Assembly (NCBI GenBank): GCA_013399115.1
Contig: VXAA01005610.1
Span: 44,171-108,170 of the forward strand
Source of the DNA: Anseranas semipalmata
Taxonomy: Eukaryota; Chordata; Aves; Anseriformes; Anseranatidae
Reading direction: 5' to 3'
DNA length: 64,000 bases
The stretch's first letter is position 1, and every line of letters starts with the position of its first letter. Both the position numbers and the translations under genes were made by a program. Under the pieces are notes generated by a model. That model saw only the letters and a program-made list of their open reading frames with translations. It was not told the DNA's origin and made no database searches. Below are positions 9,395 to 21,400 of this stretch, piece after piece.

Positions 9395-12209
9395 CTGCAG
9401 CCTGGTTCCAAGTTCCGCAGGGACGCCCTCTGCCACCCCAGCAGCTCAACCTGCATCCAAACCCTCTTGCACTGGGCTGGAGCAAGGGGCCACCGAGCTT
9501 GGACGAGCGGCAGGGCCAGGCTGCGGGGCAGTGCCCGGCTGCAGCGGGGCGGCCAGGTGGAACTGTTGGAGCAGACGCGCGTTTTAATAGGCAAGAAGAG
9601 GGAGCTGCTGTTGTCTGATCTGCGTTAGCACCATCACGGACTCTGGGTTTCACCATCTCCTACGCCCTGGCTACTCCCTTGCCATCTCACAGCCCTTTCG
9701 GTGCATCAGGTCCCCACCCTCGCTTCATCATCCTCATCTTCCTCAGAGACCTGCCCACATCCCCACACCGAGCCCCAGGCTCCTCTGTTCCCCCGTCCCC
9801 TTGCAGGCCCCGTGCCCAGGACGTAGCCTGGCTTTGACCCAGCTCAGCAATTCCCCTGCTCCGGAGGATTATTTCCCCTCTGCCTGGAAGCGTCCCCATC
9901 ATGGAGGTGACACACGAACCTCCCCTGCCATAAGCTCTGCTGGCGCTGCCCAAAACCGCCACCTTCACCCAGGGCTCTCCCCGGCTGCCCCTATTCAAAG
10001 GCGAGAGCGAGCAGGTCGCGGCCGGCGCTTGGTGGAACCCCACACCGCTTCCACCGCCCGCCGGATTCCAGCAGCCGGCTCGCATCGCCCTCCTGTGCAG
10101 GTGGCTTTCCCGTTCAAAGCCGCCCACCTCGCCTGCCCCTGCTCTTTGCAGCTCCCGCATTAGTCGTGGTTCACCGGGCACTGAATGGGGACTGGAATTC
10201 CTTAATCCACCTGCGACCTGCGGAGGAGCTTTCCCAGCCCGAGCCCTGTAACCCAATCCCCCCAGCACAAAGCCGGGGCGGCATCGCCCGCTGAACCGGC
10301 AGCTGAAGTCTCACCTCCTCCCGGTGCCGGCAGGGTGGGCGGCACCGAGGGCACCGCTCCCTTTGAATGTCACCCGGCGGAGGTTTGCTGGCACGGAGGT
10401 CGGCCCAGCCTTTGTCTCGCCTTCGGTTTGGAAAATTCCACCTGGTCACGGGCGGGTTTTCCTGGAGTCCCGTTTCGGCCGGCTTGGGGCCCAAAATGTG
10501 CCTGCGGGTTCGAGTCCAGCCGCCACATCGCCTTGAGCTCAGCACTGAGCAGTAAAAGGGACGGGGAGGTTTTGGAAGTTTTTTGTTTTTTTTTTACAGG
10601 AAAATGTTGATTCATTAGAAATAATGATTTTTGACAGGAACATATCTTCTCACTTTGACCCGGGCAAAATTTCTCATTGAAACATTGCGAAGATGCATGC
10701 ATCCATCCCATAATAACTAGCATAATAACGCCCACATTTCCACTTTCCATGAACTCGGAGGCCAAGCGATGGGGAGGAAGGGACACGGGGACCTGCCATG
10801 CAGCACAGAGACAAGGAACCAGCCTGGCAGATGGTGCCGGCCAGCCTGGGGAACAGGAGAAAATCAGCCGTGTGCAGGGCAATCCAGCGGGGTTTGCCCC
10901 TGCATGCAGAAAAAGAGTCTGGAAATCAGTGAGGGTTCAAGTCTCGCCCCTTCCCAGAGTCACAGCCAGCCCAAATCCTTCCCATCAGAAGATTTTTCTT
11001 GGAAGATGTATCTTCTGTAAAAATATGCCAATGCCTTCTGCAAACAAGAGGCTGGCCTTGCTGAGTTTTGCACTCTCTGGTCCTTCCTGCCCGACCTACT
11101 GACATCCTCATGGAAAACTCTGGGACTAGGTATGAAAATCTAGCTTTTGGTAAAGGAGACGTTTTGAATATTAACATCAGTATTGGGTGCTCCAAATCAC
11201 ATTTCAGGTGGGAAGTACATCTCCCTCCAGCCCACAGAAGCTACATTGTGAAACCACTTGAAATAGTGGCACCGTGACCTGCGCGTTCCCCTGTACCGTC
11301 CAGCCATCCCATTGCCAGAAAGCCCTGCCATTGGAAAATACGGATAACAGTCCTGATTTTTGAAAGCTTGGGGCAGGAAAGCATCAGCCCATCCATGGCA
11401 GAGGGTGGGGATGCTGCACCCCTGGGCAGGGGGTGCTTGGCAGGTGTGTGCACACATGCACGGACCGGGGTATTTCTTTGGTGTGTGTGTCTGTGCACAT
11501 AGGAGCCCGGTGGCTGCGTGCCCAGTGTCACCTCGATGTCCCCAGCAGCCTGTCCCGGCTGAGGACAGAGCTGCACGCCGGGTGGCCGGGGCGGCCTGCT
11601 GAGCTCAGCTCCAGCTGCAGCGATGGGAAGACGAGGCCAGCGGCAATTGCCCACTTTCCATTTACTCCGACTTTCCGCCCCTGCATCCCCCCACATCATC
11701 CCCATGAGTAATAGGGAGCGGCCACTCCTGTCTGGGCCAGCGGGGACGGGGCCACCCAGGGCCACCCTTGGCCCAGGGAAGGCAGCTGTCAGGCAGTGAG
11801 GAGGAGGAGGGGGATGAGGAAGGAGACTCTGGGCTTTCCTGTTCCTCTTGGCTGCCCGGGGTTGTTTGGGGTCCCGTACTGACATCCCTGGGAGCCGGCC
11901 AGCTCTGTTAGTCACGCAGGCAGGCGTGGAGGCTGGAAAGACCTGCAGCCTTGCTGCCAGGGCGGTGGAGAGGGCAGAGTGGGCAGGACTTCTTGGCCAA
12001 GCGCAAATGCACTCTTCACTGCAAAGGAGACATGGGGAGGCAGCCGGGACTCGAGACCTCCGGACCTCCAGGCACAAACTGGAGCCTCCATCCTTCAGCT
12101 CCCCTCTCCTGGAGGGCTGGTGGGGCTCCTTGGTAGCCTCTGCTCCTTCCTCGGGGGCCAAATCCCACCCTTCCTGCAGTGTGGTGGTGGCATCTCTCCT
12201 GGCACTGGC
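9395..12209. other. GC-rich gene-free stretch
   Basis: No recognised exon or transposon. A perfect tRNA B-box-like word, GGTTCGAGTCC (about 10507-10517), stands alone without a matching acceptor stem. The 10600-10740 segment is A/T-richer and could be a regulatory island. The 306-codon minus-strand frame over 11241-12161 is Pro/Ala/Arg-rich, overlaps frames on the other strand and has no known domain. Confidence 0.5.
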
Positions 12210-12222
12210 TCAGCAGGTGGCA
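12210..12222 (+). promoter_or_regulatory. CTCF-like motif
   Basis: TCAGCAGGTGGCA matches the CTCF core CCASYAGRKGGCR at 12 of 13 positions. It may act as an architectural or insulator site. Occupancy is unknown, and such single matches are common in a window of this size. Confidence 0.3.
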
Positions 12223-12817
12223 TCCCACCCCTGGGGCTACTCTTGGTGGCTTCGATCTACAGGGCATGCTGGGTGAAGGTTTGTGGCCGGAAGAACGTGG
12301 GCAATTTTGTGACAAAGGCTGGTTTCCAAACGTGAGGTTTTTAGAGTTCAAAAGGCTGTGGGTGGGGAGGAACAAAAGCCCTAAAACCAGGAAGAAAAAC
12401 AACACCGAGCACCTGGAGGCATCGGGGACCAAAGGACTTCAGGAGTGCGGGCAGAGCCATCGGCAGGGCACTGCTCCTGCCTCCCTCCCCGCCTGGACCA
12501 CACGGCCCATCCTCTCCAGGCTCTTGCTCCCTCGCACACGCCGTCCTCCGGTGTTTATTTCACCTGTTGTATTACTACAGGCTCCAACTTAAGACTCCCA
12601 TAAATCTTTCCCTGGGTGCACAGCACATCCCACTTCCGTTCAGGGCCGCTCTTTCAAACCACGCTGTAGTTTTACTTCCTTGTGCACCGTGTCCTCAGTG
12701 CGATGGCTAATTAATTAGTGTTCCCATTCAGGCCGGCTGGCTGCCTTGGAGAACCGTGCCACCACGTTCCTGCATCCTGTTCCTCTTCCTTGTTTTAGGG
12801 GAGACAGAGAAGCATCA

Positions 12818-12870
12818 TCACATGGGGAAATCGAGGCACGGAGAGGTGCAGGCTGAGGTCAGTAACTTCT
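12818..12870 (-). repeat. MIR/tRNA-SINE remnant
   Basis: The plus strand reads CATGGGGAAATCGAGGCACGG followed by AGGTCAGTAACTTC. This matches, with drift, the reverse complement of the MIR/CORE-SINE body (consensus gist: GGGGAAACTGAGGCACAGAG then AAGTAACTTGCCC). The copy is old and truncated. Confidence 0.55.
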
Positions 12871-13147
12871 GTGCCCGCAGGGATGTGCTGCCCAGACGGA
12901 CATGGCCCAGCAGACGGGCGCCGTGCCACGAGGCACTGCCGGGCTCTCAGCACCCTTTCTCCTGCCTTTCCAAGGGAACAAGCCCAGATCAGCACCAAGC
13001 CTCACATGGGTTTCACACCTGGCTTTCTCACCTGATCAGGTCTAAAGCCCTTCACGTAACAGGGCTGAACGATGCGGGCAGCTGATGTAATGCAGGCAGC
13101 ACTGATAACCCAAGGGAGCAAGGAAAGGCACGGCTGTTTCCCGGCAG

Positions 13148-13390
13148 GTTACGCGCTGCCGTGCATTCCTGCACCGGCTGGGTCAAAGCCTGCAGTCCCT
13201 CACCACAGTGCAGCCAGGGCTCCCAGTCTCCGGGACCAGCCCTGGTAAGGACTCACAGAAACTGTGATGAGCAGGGGAGGGTCTCAGCTGCCCCCCAGGA
13301 CCAGACCATCCTCCTGGGATGCACCCCGCAAGGTCCAACCCAGCCAGGCTCGCGAGAGACAGTTTGGGCATCACCTGAGAAATTCTGCAG
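13148..13390 (+). other. Candidate 243-bp exon
   Basis: The interval runs from an acceptor-like GCTGTTTCCCGGCAG (ending 13147) to a strong donor, CTGCAG|GTAAGC (GT at 13391). One plus frame is open throughout, ending in a stop just after the donor. The Ser/Pro/Gln-rich translation is not recognised. A second donor-like CTG|GTAAGG lies near 13241. It could be an exon of an unannotated transcript, most likely noncoding, or a coincidence. Confidence 0.18.
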
Positions 13391-13424
13391 GTAAGCAGAG
13401 GGCTTCAGCCTGCAGGGATGGTGA

Positions 13425-13461
13425 CACGCGTACGTGTGAGCGCTGTGCGTGAGTACGCGTG
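13425..13461. repeat. CpG-rich 9-bp inverted repeat
   Basis: CACGCGTAC (13425-13433) pairs exactly with GTACGCGTG (13453-13461). The spacer and arms are alternating purine-pyrimidine (GTGTGAG...TGTGCGTGAG), a composition prone to Z-DNA. It lies 34 bp downstream of the donor-like site at 13391. Confidence 0.75.
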
Positions 13462-13546
13462 CCCTCGTGCTGTCACCTCTCTGCCGGTGGTGGGACGCTT
13501 TGTGACACCGCAGCCGGTTTGCTGCTGGAGGCGAAATCAATGCCCT

Positions 13547-13590
13547 GGAATTGAGGTGACTTGCTGAGGGTCCCCCAGCGGCTCCCCTGC
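13547..13590 (-). repeat. Possible MIR remnant
   Basis: GAATTGAGGTGACTTGCTGAGGGTC followed by CCAGC resembles the reverse complement of the MIR segment around GGTTAAGTGACTTGCCCAAGGTC and its cAcACAGC continuation. Similarity is limited to about 40 bp. Confidence 0.35.
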
Positions 13591-13651
13591 CCGGCAGCAC
13601 CCCCAGCCCCGCTCGCATCCCCAGGAGAGGCGGCCAGACTGCAGGTAACGT

Positions 13652-13664
13652 TGCCATCTAGTGG
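13652..13664 (-). promoter_or_regulatory. CTCF core motif, perfect match
   Basis: The minus strand reads CCACTAGATGGCA, fitting every position of the CTCF core CCASYAGRKGGCR. It lies in GC-rich DNA with no nearby gene recognised. It may be an insulator or loop anchor. The matching 12-of-13 motif at 12210 is on the opposite strand, so the two would be a divergent or convergent pair depending on convention. Confidence 0.45.
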
Positions 13665-13745
13665 CTTCCCCTCCCCGAGCCGAGGGAAGGCACTTTCGGG
13701 ATGATTTGGGAAGACGATGACAGGGCGAAGCAGCACAGATACACT

Positions 13746-13761
13746 GGTACCAGCTGGTACC
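13746..13761. repeat. 16-bp perfect palindrome
   Basis: GGTACCAGCTGGTACC is self-complementary and centred on an E-box CAGCTG. Two further GGTACC/GGTACCC words follow within 40 bp. About one 16-bp palindrome is expected by chance in 64 kb, so this is only mildly notable. Confidence 0.9.
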
Positions 13762-16700
13762 TGGTGACACCCCCGTGGTACCCACACCCCCAGGCAGGGA
13801 CTTGGCTCATCGGAAGATGCGATGGGCGAGCTTCAGCCTCTGCACTCAAGGCAGCAGCATCCTGCCCAGCAGCAGCTGCTGCCCAGGTCAGTGTCTGTGC
13901 AGCCGCTCTCAGGGTGACAAGTGGCAGCTCCGCCAGGCCGTGACAATGCCAAGGCCTTGGAATTGGGCAGGCGGAGGAGCAGGGAGCCCTGAGCCCTCGC
14001 GCATGACGGAAAGGAGCCTGCCTCCAGCCTGGGGGCAGAAGGTGGAGGCTTGGCTCCAGCCTGGCAACACCTCAGCTCCTGGAGCTGTCAGGGCTTGGTC
14101 ACGGCTGTGACATCGCAGCCGCCTATGGATGGTACTTGATGGGCAAGATTCCTACCAAAGCATCTTTCTTGACAGAGCTTAAGATCAAAGGCGGATGGGG
14201 CCGAGTACGTGTGCGGCTCGTCTCCGCGCCAGGCCGCGTTCGGACCGAATGCAGAATGGTCCCAGCAGCTCCCCCGGCCAGGAGTTGAGCGCGACAGCGT
14301 GCACAGGGGTGTAAACACTCACGTAACACAGGGCTCCACAAAGTGCTTGCTTCTGGTAAATACAGTGAAGTTTTCCAGTGTCCTCAGCTCCACTCGGAGG
14401 CCAGAAGCAGGGCCCAGGATCCTCCCCTGTTTTGCCAGCAGGAGAGGCACAGGGTCCTGCCGAGTCACCACCACCACCACTGCCCTGCTCGTGCCACCCG
14501 CCTCCCGAACCTGTAAGAGGGGAGAAGCAGGGCTGGTTCGATACCCAGAGCGGAAAGCCCTGGTGGGAACGGGGCCATCTCCTGGAAGCATCAGGCCCCC
14601 AGCCAGCGGCACACAGCTGGCTCTGCAGACTGGGGGCACGTGGGCTTTTTGCCCGGTTTCCAGAGAAAACGAAGCTCATGTGCTCACTCTGCATCTGCTG
14701 GCCTGTTTCCTCACAGGACTCGCAGGCTCGTTAGCCAGCCTCACCCCCAGCTGACAGGCAGACATCCCAACAACAAATTCCCTCCATGTTTTGCACAAAA
14801 GCCTTTCCGCCCTGCCACAGGGACCCATGCTCTGCCACATCCGTACCAAGACCCACTTCATCCTAGAGAAGCAGACAGATCTTGCCCAGTCCAGGAGAGT
14901 AAATTCAATATTACTTCTGAAAATTCTTACAGAGGAGGAAAACTACAGCAGGATTAGATTCAGGATTCCTCCAGTTCCTCCTCTGGAAACCCTAAAGGAA
15001 GTGGTTTGGGGATTACCTGTCCCTGCAGTAAGCTCCTGCCTGCCCCTTCATCCTCTTGCGCTCCCAAGCATTAAGATTTTATCTGTACCCAACTCCTTTA
15101 TCGTTTTACAACTTACTATTTTAAACTCTTGCTATCTCAATACCTCTCTAAAAGCTTTATTAGTCCTGCTAAGCCACCGGTAGCAATAGTGTCTTGTGGC
15201 AATGAGTTTTGCAGATTAACCAGGTACCGCTTTCACCTTATTTCATCCCGGTTGGAGATGCTGAGACTGACCCTTCCTCTTGCCGTCCAGGTGCCAGTGT
15301 CGTGGCTGTGCTGGCAAAAGCTCTGAAGCAAAGGCATTTTGCAGCTGCCCTTCTATCTGCTCTCTGCATCTCACATGCACAGAGACTGTGCCTGCATTCC
15401 TCACAACATAGTCACCTTGTTTGGCTGGTGTCTGATCCCTCTTGGTTTCTCTCCTGCTCTGGAAAACACACCCACAGGAAGGCAGCCACCTCCCCTTTCC
15501 CCCTGTCATCTCCCTGTTCCCCACGGTGCACGCAGCGGGTGGCAACACTCGATGCCTTATTTGATTGGGGAAGAGGACGCAATGGCAGGGTGTTCACCCT
15601 TGAGTGCCCAGGAGCTTTATCTTTTCAAGGGAGAGAGGAAGGCAAGCGCAGAGGATTTAAACCGGGAGCTTAAAATTAGCTAGGGAACAAGATTATCCCT
15701 GCACGGCCCTTGGTATCGCTTCATCTGCCGTAATCCTCCCCTGCCTGCTTCCTGCAGGGCTCTCCTGGCTTTTCCTGGTGGCACCCAGGCACCCTCCTGG
15801 GGACACCGCAGACTGTCCCCATAAGAGGACCAGGCATCTCCTCTCCCCCAGCAGCCTGGCCCCCAAGCCATGGGGTCCAAGGAGCTCTTCATGTGAAGGT
15901 GCCACTCATCCCTTGGGCTTTGCGAACCGCCTGCTCCAGCTCCCTGCCACCAAAGGCACCTTGGAAACGGCCAACGCTACTCCATCCCTGCAAACTGCTG
16001 CTTCTCCACCCTGAGACAGCCTTGAGCCAATGGATATCACCATGTCTGCTCAGCCTCATGCCCACGGTGTCTCCTTTTCCTACTGCACGCCGCATCCCTT
16101 GCAGTCTGAGGCCCCGGTGCTCTCAGTGCCCCGTGCAGAAGCAGCGCGGGTGAGCGGCGGGTGTGACATCGGGGAGGGCTCAGGGCCTCGTGTGTAGGCT
16201 GCTGGACGGGGCACGGGCAGGGTGCTGCAATCCCAGCCCTGCTCGGCCGTGTTTACTTCCCCTCCCAGCTTTTTTGCAAGCTCCTTGGGGCAGAGCCTGT
16301 TTCTCAATGCAGAGCCCTGCTCTCTCCTGGGTCTTCTTCCTGCAACTGCGAGCTAATGTTTTGCCAGAGATGATGCCCGAAATTAAAAACTCTGGGCTAT
16401 AATCCCACTCAGGCCAGGATCCCATTGGTGATCTGTGAGCACTTCTGCATGTGCAGAGTCAGTCTCCAGGAAAGCCCTGACCAAATGACACACTGGGGGT
16501 GAAGTCAGGCTTCCCCACGCTGTAGCATCGCTGCTTCTATCGCAGAAAGCTACAGAAAGACCACTCAGCACACGCAGGAAGGCAGCACAACCCGAGCAGA
16601 CCAGACCAGAGCCCCTGTTCTGTCCCCGAGGCCAGCTCAGCACCAGCCCATACCCCAGCAGCAGCTGAAGTTCATGAAGGAATCCTCGCTTCCATCCAGC

Positions 16701-17006
16701 CTCAGTTTTGGCTCCTGATCCTCATTCTTTGAGGGTACAAACACAGCCCATGTGAATCTGTCACCAGCATACAAGCAACTCCCAAGTGTCATCTTCGGGT
16801 GCCAGCCCGCTCTGCAGAGCTTCCCTCTGCTGCAAACGCTGCTTTAAACCTCCTCAGAGCAGCCAGCGAGCCTCCGAAGCTGACAGCTCCTAATCTGGGG
16901 GTGGATGGGGACAGGCACCCATCATGCAACCAGCATTATTGTCCCGTGGTTTCTTCAGGCTCCCTAGGAGGTATCCACTCCTTTTTCCCATTTTCTACCA
17001 GAATGC
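13762..17006. other. Gene-free stretch
   Basis: Mixed-composition DNA with no recognised exon. Open frames are short and lack domains. Toward 15000-15240 the DNA becomes A/T-richer, with pyrimidine-rich tracts but no paired splice signals that I trust. Confidence 0.5.
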
Positions 17007-17114
17007 AGAACTCTAGGGGCAGAAATCATTTCTCGCTGCTTGCACAGCACCTAGCATAGCAGGATGCTCGTTTGTACCGGGGACTCCTGGCTGCTACAAC
17101 AACTCGAATAAATC
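17007..17114 (+). mobile_element. Sauropsid SINE/LINE 3'-tail remnant
   Basis: The order GAACTC...GGGGCAGAAATCATTTCTCGCTG, then TGCACAGCACCTAGCATAG, then GGGGACTCCTGGCTGCTACAAC and finally AATAAAT matches the 3' tail shared by old reptile/bird tRNA-SINEs and their partner LINE (recalled gist: TTGTACAGCGCCTAGCACAATGGGG ... GGGGCTCCTAGGTGCTACC ... AATAAATAA). The copy is decayed. A second copy lies at 53238-53347. Confidence 0.7.
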
Positions 17115-17583
17115 CAGGATGTTCATTAACTATACGTAATGGCACCTTCCGCTATGCTTGTATGGCACCTACAGCCAACCTCGGTTGTGGCTGGTAACCC
17201 AAAGAAATAAAAATGGAAATGGCACATCCACAGAGGCCGACAGCCAAGGTAGTTTTGCTGTAAGATAACCAGAAGAGCACCCATCCGAGACAAACAACTG
17301 TGACACGGTCACGCTTTTCACGCAGGCCCGGGTGTGATTAATCCCTGAAGCCTGCCAGGGAAGCGCGCAGCTAAGCAAATGCAGCCTTTGATGTGCAGCT
17401 TGGGGATTGATGAAACTGAAGCACGTTTACTGCAGCGTAGCTCTAGGGTGGCCGGAGGAGAGGAACGGGGGGAGGAGTGGGCAGATAGTCAACCTGTCTA
17501 TTCAGCGTGTTATACAACTCACCCCAGTGGACTCAGAGCAATGCCTAAGGTACAGAATAATAATAAAAAAAGATGCTACCAAA

Positions 17584-17617
17584 ATTTAATTTAATTTAAT
17601 TAAAAAAAAAAAAAAAA
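17584..17617 (+). repeat. (TTTAA)n plus A16 tract
   Basis: About three to four TTTAA units run into sixteen A at 17602-17617. It could be the poly(A) tail of an old retroposon, but the preceding 17400-17580 sequence matches no family I know. Confidence 0.85.
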
Positions 17618-18400
17618 GGCCGACAAGAAGAAAGGGTTGTCCCAGGAAACTTCCCCTTGCCCAAGGGAGGTAGCGTGGCCCCGCAGGTGGCAAGCTTGCC
17701 TGGGGATTTGGGATCCGCTCCAAGCAAGGTTGCTAGCCCCTGTGTGGTCTTGGTCAAGTTCCCTTATGCTGTCCCTCTGCCGCGGTGGATGTCAGCCTGC
17801 AGCGAGTCCCCCTGGAGAGCCGCCCGCAGCGAAGACAAGGCAGCTCGGAGCCTGCTGCATCAGGTGGGTGCTCGTCCTCATGGACCTGAGGTTTGCAGCG
17901 GGTGAAATGAGCGGCCGGCACCGGCTCACGGCGCAGAGGAGCAATGTCAGACGTGCAGCTCCGCCGGGCAGAGGAAAGGCGGCAGAGGGATGGGGCTGGA
18001 AAAGGAATGCAGGAGGTCACCTTGCCCATCACGAGCCCCGGGGCAGGGATAACTCCGCCTGCGTCACCCTGACAGGTATTTTTTCTAAACCATCTCAGAC
18101 TGTCAGTGGCGGAGACTCCACGATCTCGCCACAAAATGGACCTCAGTTTCCATCCAAAGTCTAATGCAAGGCTCTGACTTGTAAACACAGTTCCTCAAGG
18201 GAGAAAGGTGAGATATGGAAACCCTTTCTGAAGCAACACAAACCTGGACATTTTTCCACCCTCTCTGGCTTGCAGTGCTCGAGGGGCAAGACTCAGCAGA
18301 TAGAGGTCAGTTCCCTGTGCTCTCAGCCAAGCCTCCAGATCAGGTCCTGCTGCTGGGCCCAATTCACTTGTTTCTGGATTTAGCCAAGTTCAAACATGGG
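17618..18400. other. Gene-free stretch
   Basis: Mixed GC DNA with no recognised exon, RNA gene or transposon. A donor-like AAG|GTGAGA lies near 18207 without a convincing upstream acceptor. Confidence 0.5.
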
Positions 18401-18441
18401 ATCACAGAATGGTTAAGGTTGGAAGGGACCTCTGGAGGATC
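18401..18441 (-). mobile_element. CR1 LINE 3' end (short)
   Basis: ATCACAGAATGGTTAAGGTT then GGAAGGGACCTCTGGAGGATC matches the reverse complement of the avian CR1 3' terminus (recalled gist: ATCACAGAATGGTTTGGGTTGGAAGGGACCTCTGGAGATC). Only about 41 bp are recognisable, typical of severely 5'-truncated CR1 copies. This is the clearest single marker that the DNA is avian. Confidence 0.85.
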
Positions 18442-21400
18442 AGAACCTGAGTGCAGAGGATGACCTGAGCTCGGGATTTCCTCTGAGTTAACCTCATGGA
18501 AGGAATTGCAGCAACTCCATGATTAAGGCTTAGCAAAGATAAAACAGGGAAAGTAAACTGTACCTGCACTTTGTAGGGAGCTGACGTTAAATCCAGGTGC
18601 AGCTCTGTGGTTTTGACCTTTCTCTTGATGTGCCCCAGCACTCTTCAGCTGGCTGTTGCAGTTTTCCCGGTGTGGTGCTCTTGAATCTTCAAAACAAATA
18701 TAAAACTTAGACTGCGAGGACTCAAATCCCCTCAAAAATACACAAAAAATGGCTACTGGCTCTTCGTGATCCCCATACTAAACCCAGAGGTTCAGCATGC
18801 ACTTGATAGAATAAAAAGTATGTGGCTGAATGTCCACACGGACAATAGCTCACCTCTCATGGTGGCAGCAAGGCACCAGTGAGTTCTTTGTCTCTTCCCA
18901 GCCTTAAGCTGCTTTCTCATGCTCTAGTCCTCAGCAAGGACAATGGCAGAGAAGGATCCTCCATGGGCTTTTGAGACCAAGGGTTGACCTGGTCTGAAGG
19001 GTTTTCCTGTTGGCTGTTTTCCCATGGTTTGCTTTTACTTGATTATGAATGTCTGTGACAACAAAAGCGATCCCCAGAAGGTGCAGGCAAACTTCAACTT
19101 GCATTGGAAAAAAATATATACCTTTCCTGACATAAATGGTTTGATGAAACCATTTTCAAATGTCTTCCTCTTTCCCAAAGTGAAATGTTTCCATGCAGTC
19201 CCCTCCCCGCAACCACACACACAATTTTCCAGCCAGCTCTGCCCATGGCCCTTTGCTCCACACAGCAAATACCCTCTAGTAAAAGAGACTGACAAAGCCT
19301 CCCTGGAAACGTTGGCCCGCGTGAGAGCACAATGGAGGACATGCCCTCCGCAGCGATGTTATTCCATCCTCCCACCCACCTCTGACCCTCCGGGGGCTCC
19401 AAAATTATCCATTGCACAAGGCCACTCCATCTGAGTCTCCTGAAGTATCCCAAGATTGCTCTCATCGCAGTAGAGCACTGCAGAACCATGACTCATCTCT
19501 CCGTAACACAAAAATCAACTCTTCTCTTTTGGGGGGATACTTATTAGCTGGGATGGTGCAAACTGGTTCAAGAAAGTAAATTTGCTCACCCCATCAAGAC
19601 TCAGAGCCTATGCCTATTTCCAAAACAGAGCCTTTGTGGTTCTACAAAGGCTAGATGTCCTCTTAATTTCAAACGTTCTTCCAGTTTTCTTCCAGGACCA
19701 ACAGGAAATGTGCTGAAACACCGTGAGAAAGCTTGTTCTTGTGGTTATGTCTGGCCCTAACCAGAAACAGAAGCGCCAGGAGGTGGGATGAGAGTGCTTG
19801 AAATCTCTCCAACTTCCCGTTACAAACGCTAAAGGTCTGCATGCTTCAGATGAACTTTTGGATGCTCCCATTGAGCTTTTGATGTCTGCCCTTCCCTCAC
19901 AAGTCGCTGAGAACAGCAAAGCATCGGCAAGTGAAACAGTCTAGAGCAGCATTCCCCAAGGAGACCGTGGAAGACCCTTGTCCATGTGTGTGCTGCAGAG
20001 CCCGTCAGTCCCCAGAAACATCTGTGGCTGCTCGGCTCAGCCTCTGCTGCTATCTTTGATGGCCCCAGCTCAATTCCCTGCACGCTGGCCCAAGAGGCAA
20101 TCTGCTGGAAGTGCTCCTAGGATCACTACATCATGCCTCAACCTGATCATTTGCAGCAGCTACATGTCTGAAGGGAATCTCACCATGCTCCAGCAGGGAT
20201 GATATTCAGATATCATTCATCTTCCCACTCCTAGGATCGAGAATATCTCCCCTCCTTAGACCCAGTTCTCCAAGAGATTCAATCAAGAGTTCATCTTTTG
20301 ATCAGATGAGGAAGAAGAGGAAGGAAAACCAAACAGAGAAGGGAACTCCAGAGAGGATGTTGGAGACCATCTCTTTAATGTCTTCTCTGGTCACCTTATC
20401 CAACCCTCTGCACCAGCATCACGAGATGCTGCAAGAGCCACATGGCAAGGAGAGGCCAAAGGCCTCATGGGTGGCTCCAAAAGCCCAAGCCACACAGATA
20501 TTTCAGCATCTCACTCTTATGTAAGAACCAGGGCCAGATTCTGTGCCAGATAATTCAAAGCACCATCAGCTCCCTCTATGGGCTGTGGAAAGAAAGAGAA
20601 GTGGCCTCCACCAAGGAGGGTGGTTTAGAGCATAGGTGCGATGACTCGTGTTTTGGAATGACTGCTCTCTCCATCTGCTCAAGAGGAAGGCTCTGGTGAC
20701 CATTCTTCCCTTGGTACCTCCAGTACTCAAAGCTTGTAGGTTGAGCCCTGGCCCCAAATCCAATAGGGCTCCTGAGAGCGAGGAAGGTCAGCACCTTTGT
20801 GGATTTAACCCCAAAAACCTCAAGTAATGACGCTGTCCCTAAAGCAAAAGGACTATCAACGCTCTTGGAATTTCTCGTTCAAAACAATGCGTCACTGCCG
20901 GAGCGAGAGAAGGACCAGCTCTAAGTGACTCGTCACCTGCCCAACACCCCTGGGCAAAGGTGGAGTGGCTCTCAGTGGTCCATCCCTCGGCTTCCTGTTT
21001 GCTCTGCCCACATAGCACTCCCGGAGCACCCGGAATGGCCGGCAGTGCCCTTTCCTGCGCACCCAGGTGTCTTGTTTGATTAGGAACAGGTTACCTGGAT
21101 ACAACGCTTCATCAAAGGGAGTCCTGTGTTGATGGCATCCCGTAGATGCTTGGGTAATTGCAGGTTCCTGCCTAGCTGGAGCCAGTTCAACCCCTGCCTC
21201 GGCTCTGCTGGAAATTGTCATACTGGAGAGGAGCACTACATGCAAAGTGTGGGGGAGAAGAGCAGCGAGCTTCCCTGAGCTTCTACCGGAGAGATGCTAT
21301 CATAAAAATATTGTAACTAGGTGGCCCCAAAAACCACTTTTCCTCTTGAATCCATGCAGTTGCCTAGCCAAGAGAATAGGCAACAGGGCAGAAAAGGCAG

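Noticed and set aside
9110..9656. Several open frames of 108-174 codons on both strands.
   Set aside because: They are created by the (CCCAT)n microsatellite, which has no stop codon in any frame.
10505..10522. tRNA B-box word GGTTCGAGTCC.
   Set aside because: The T-stem pairs only 4 of 5 bases and no acceptor-stem partner or D-arm exists at the right distance upstream, so it is not a tRNA gene.
11241..12161. 306-codon minus-strand frame.
   Set aside because: It is GC-driven, with no domain and no initiation or splice context, and other open frames overlap it.
13746..13761. 16-bp palindromes here and at 34443 as protein-binding or recombination sites.
   Set aside because: About one such palindrome is expected by chance per 64 kb. 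They are kept as repeats only, with no function assigned.
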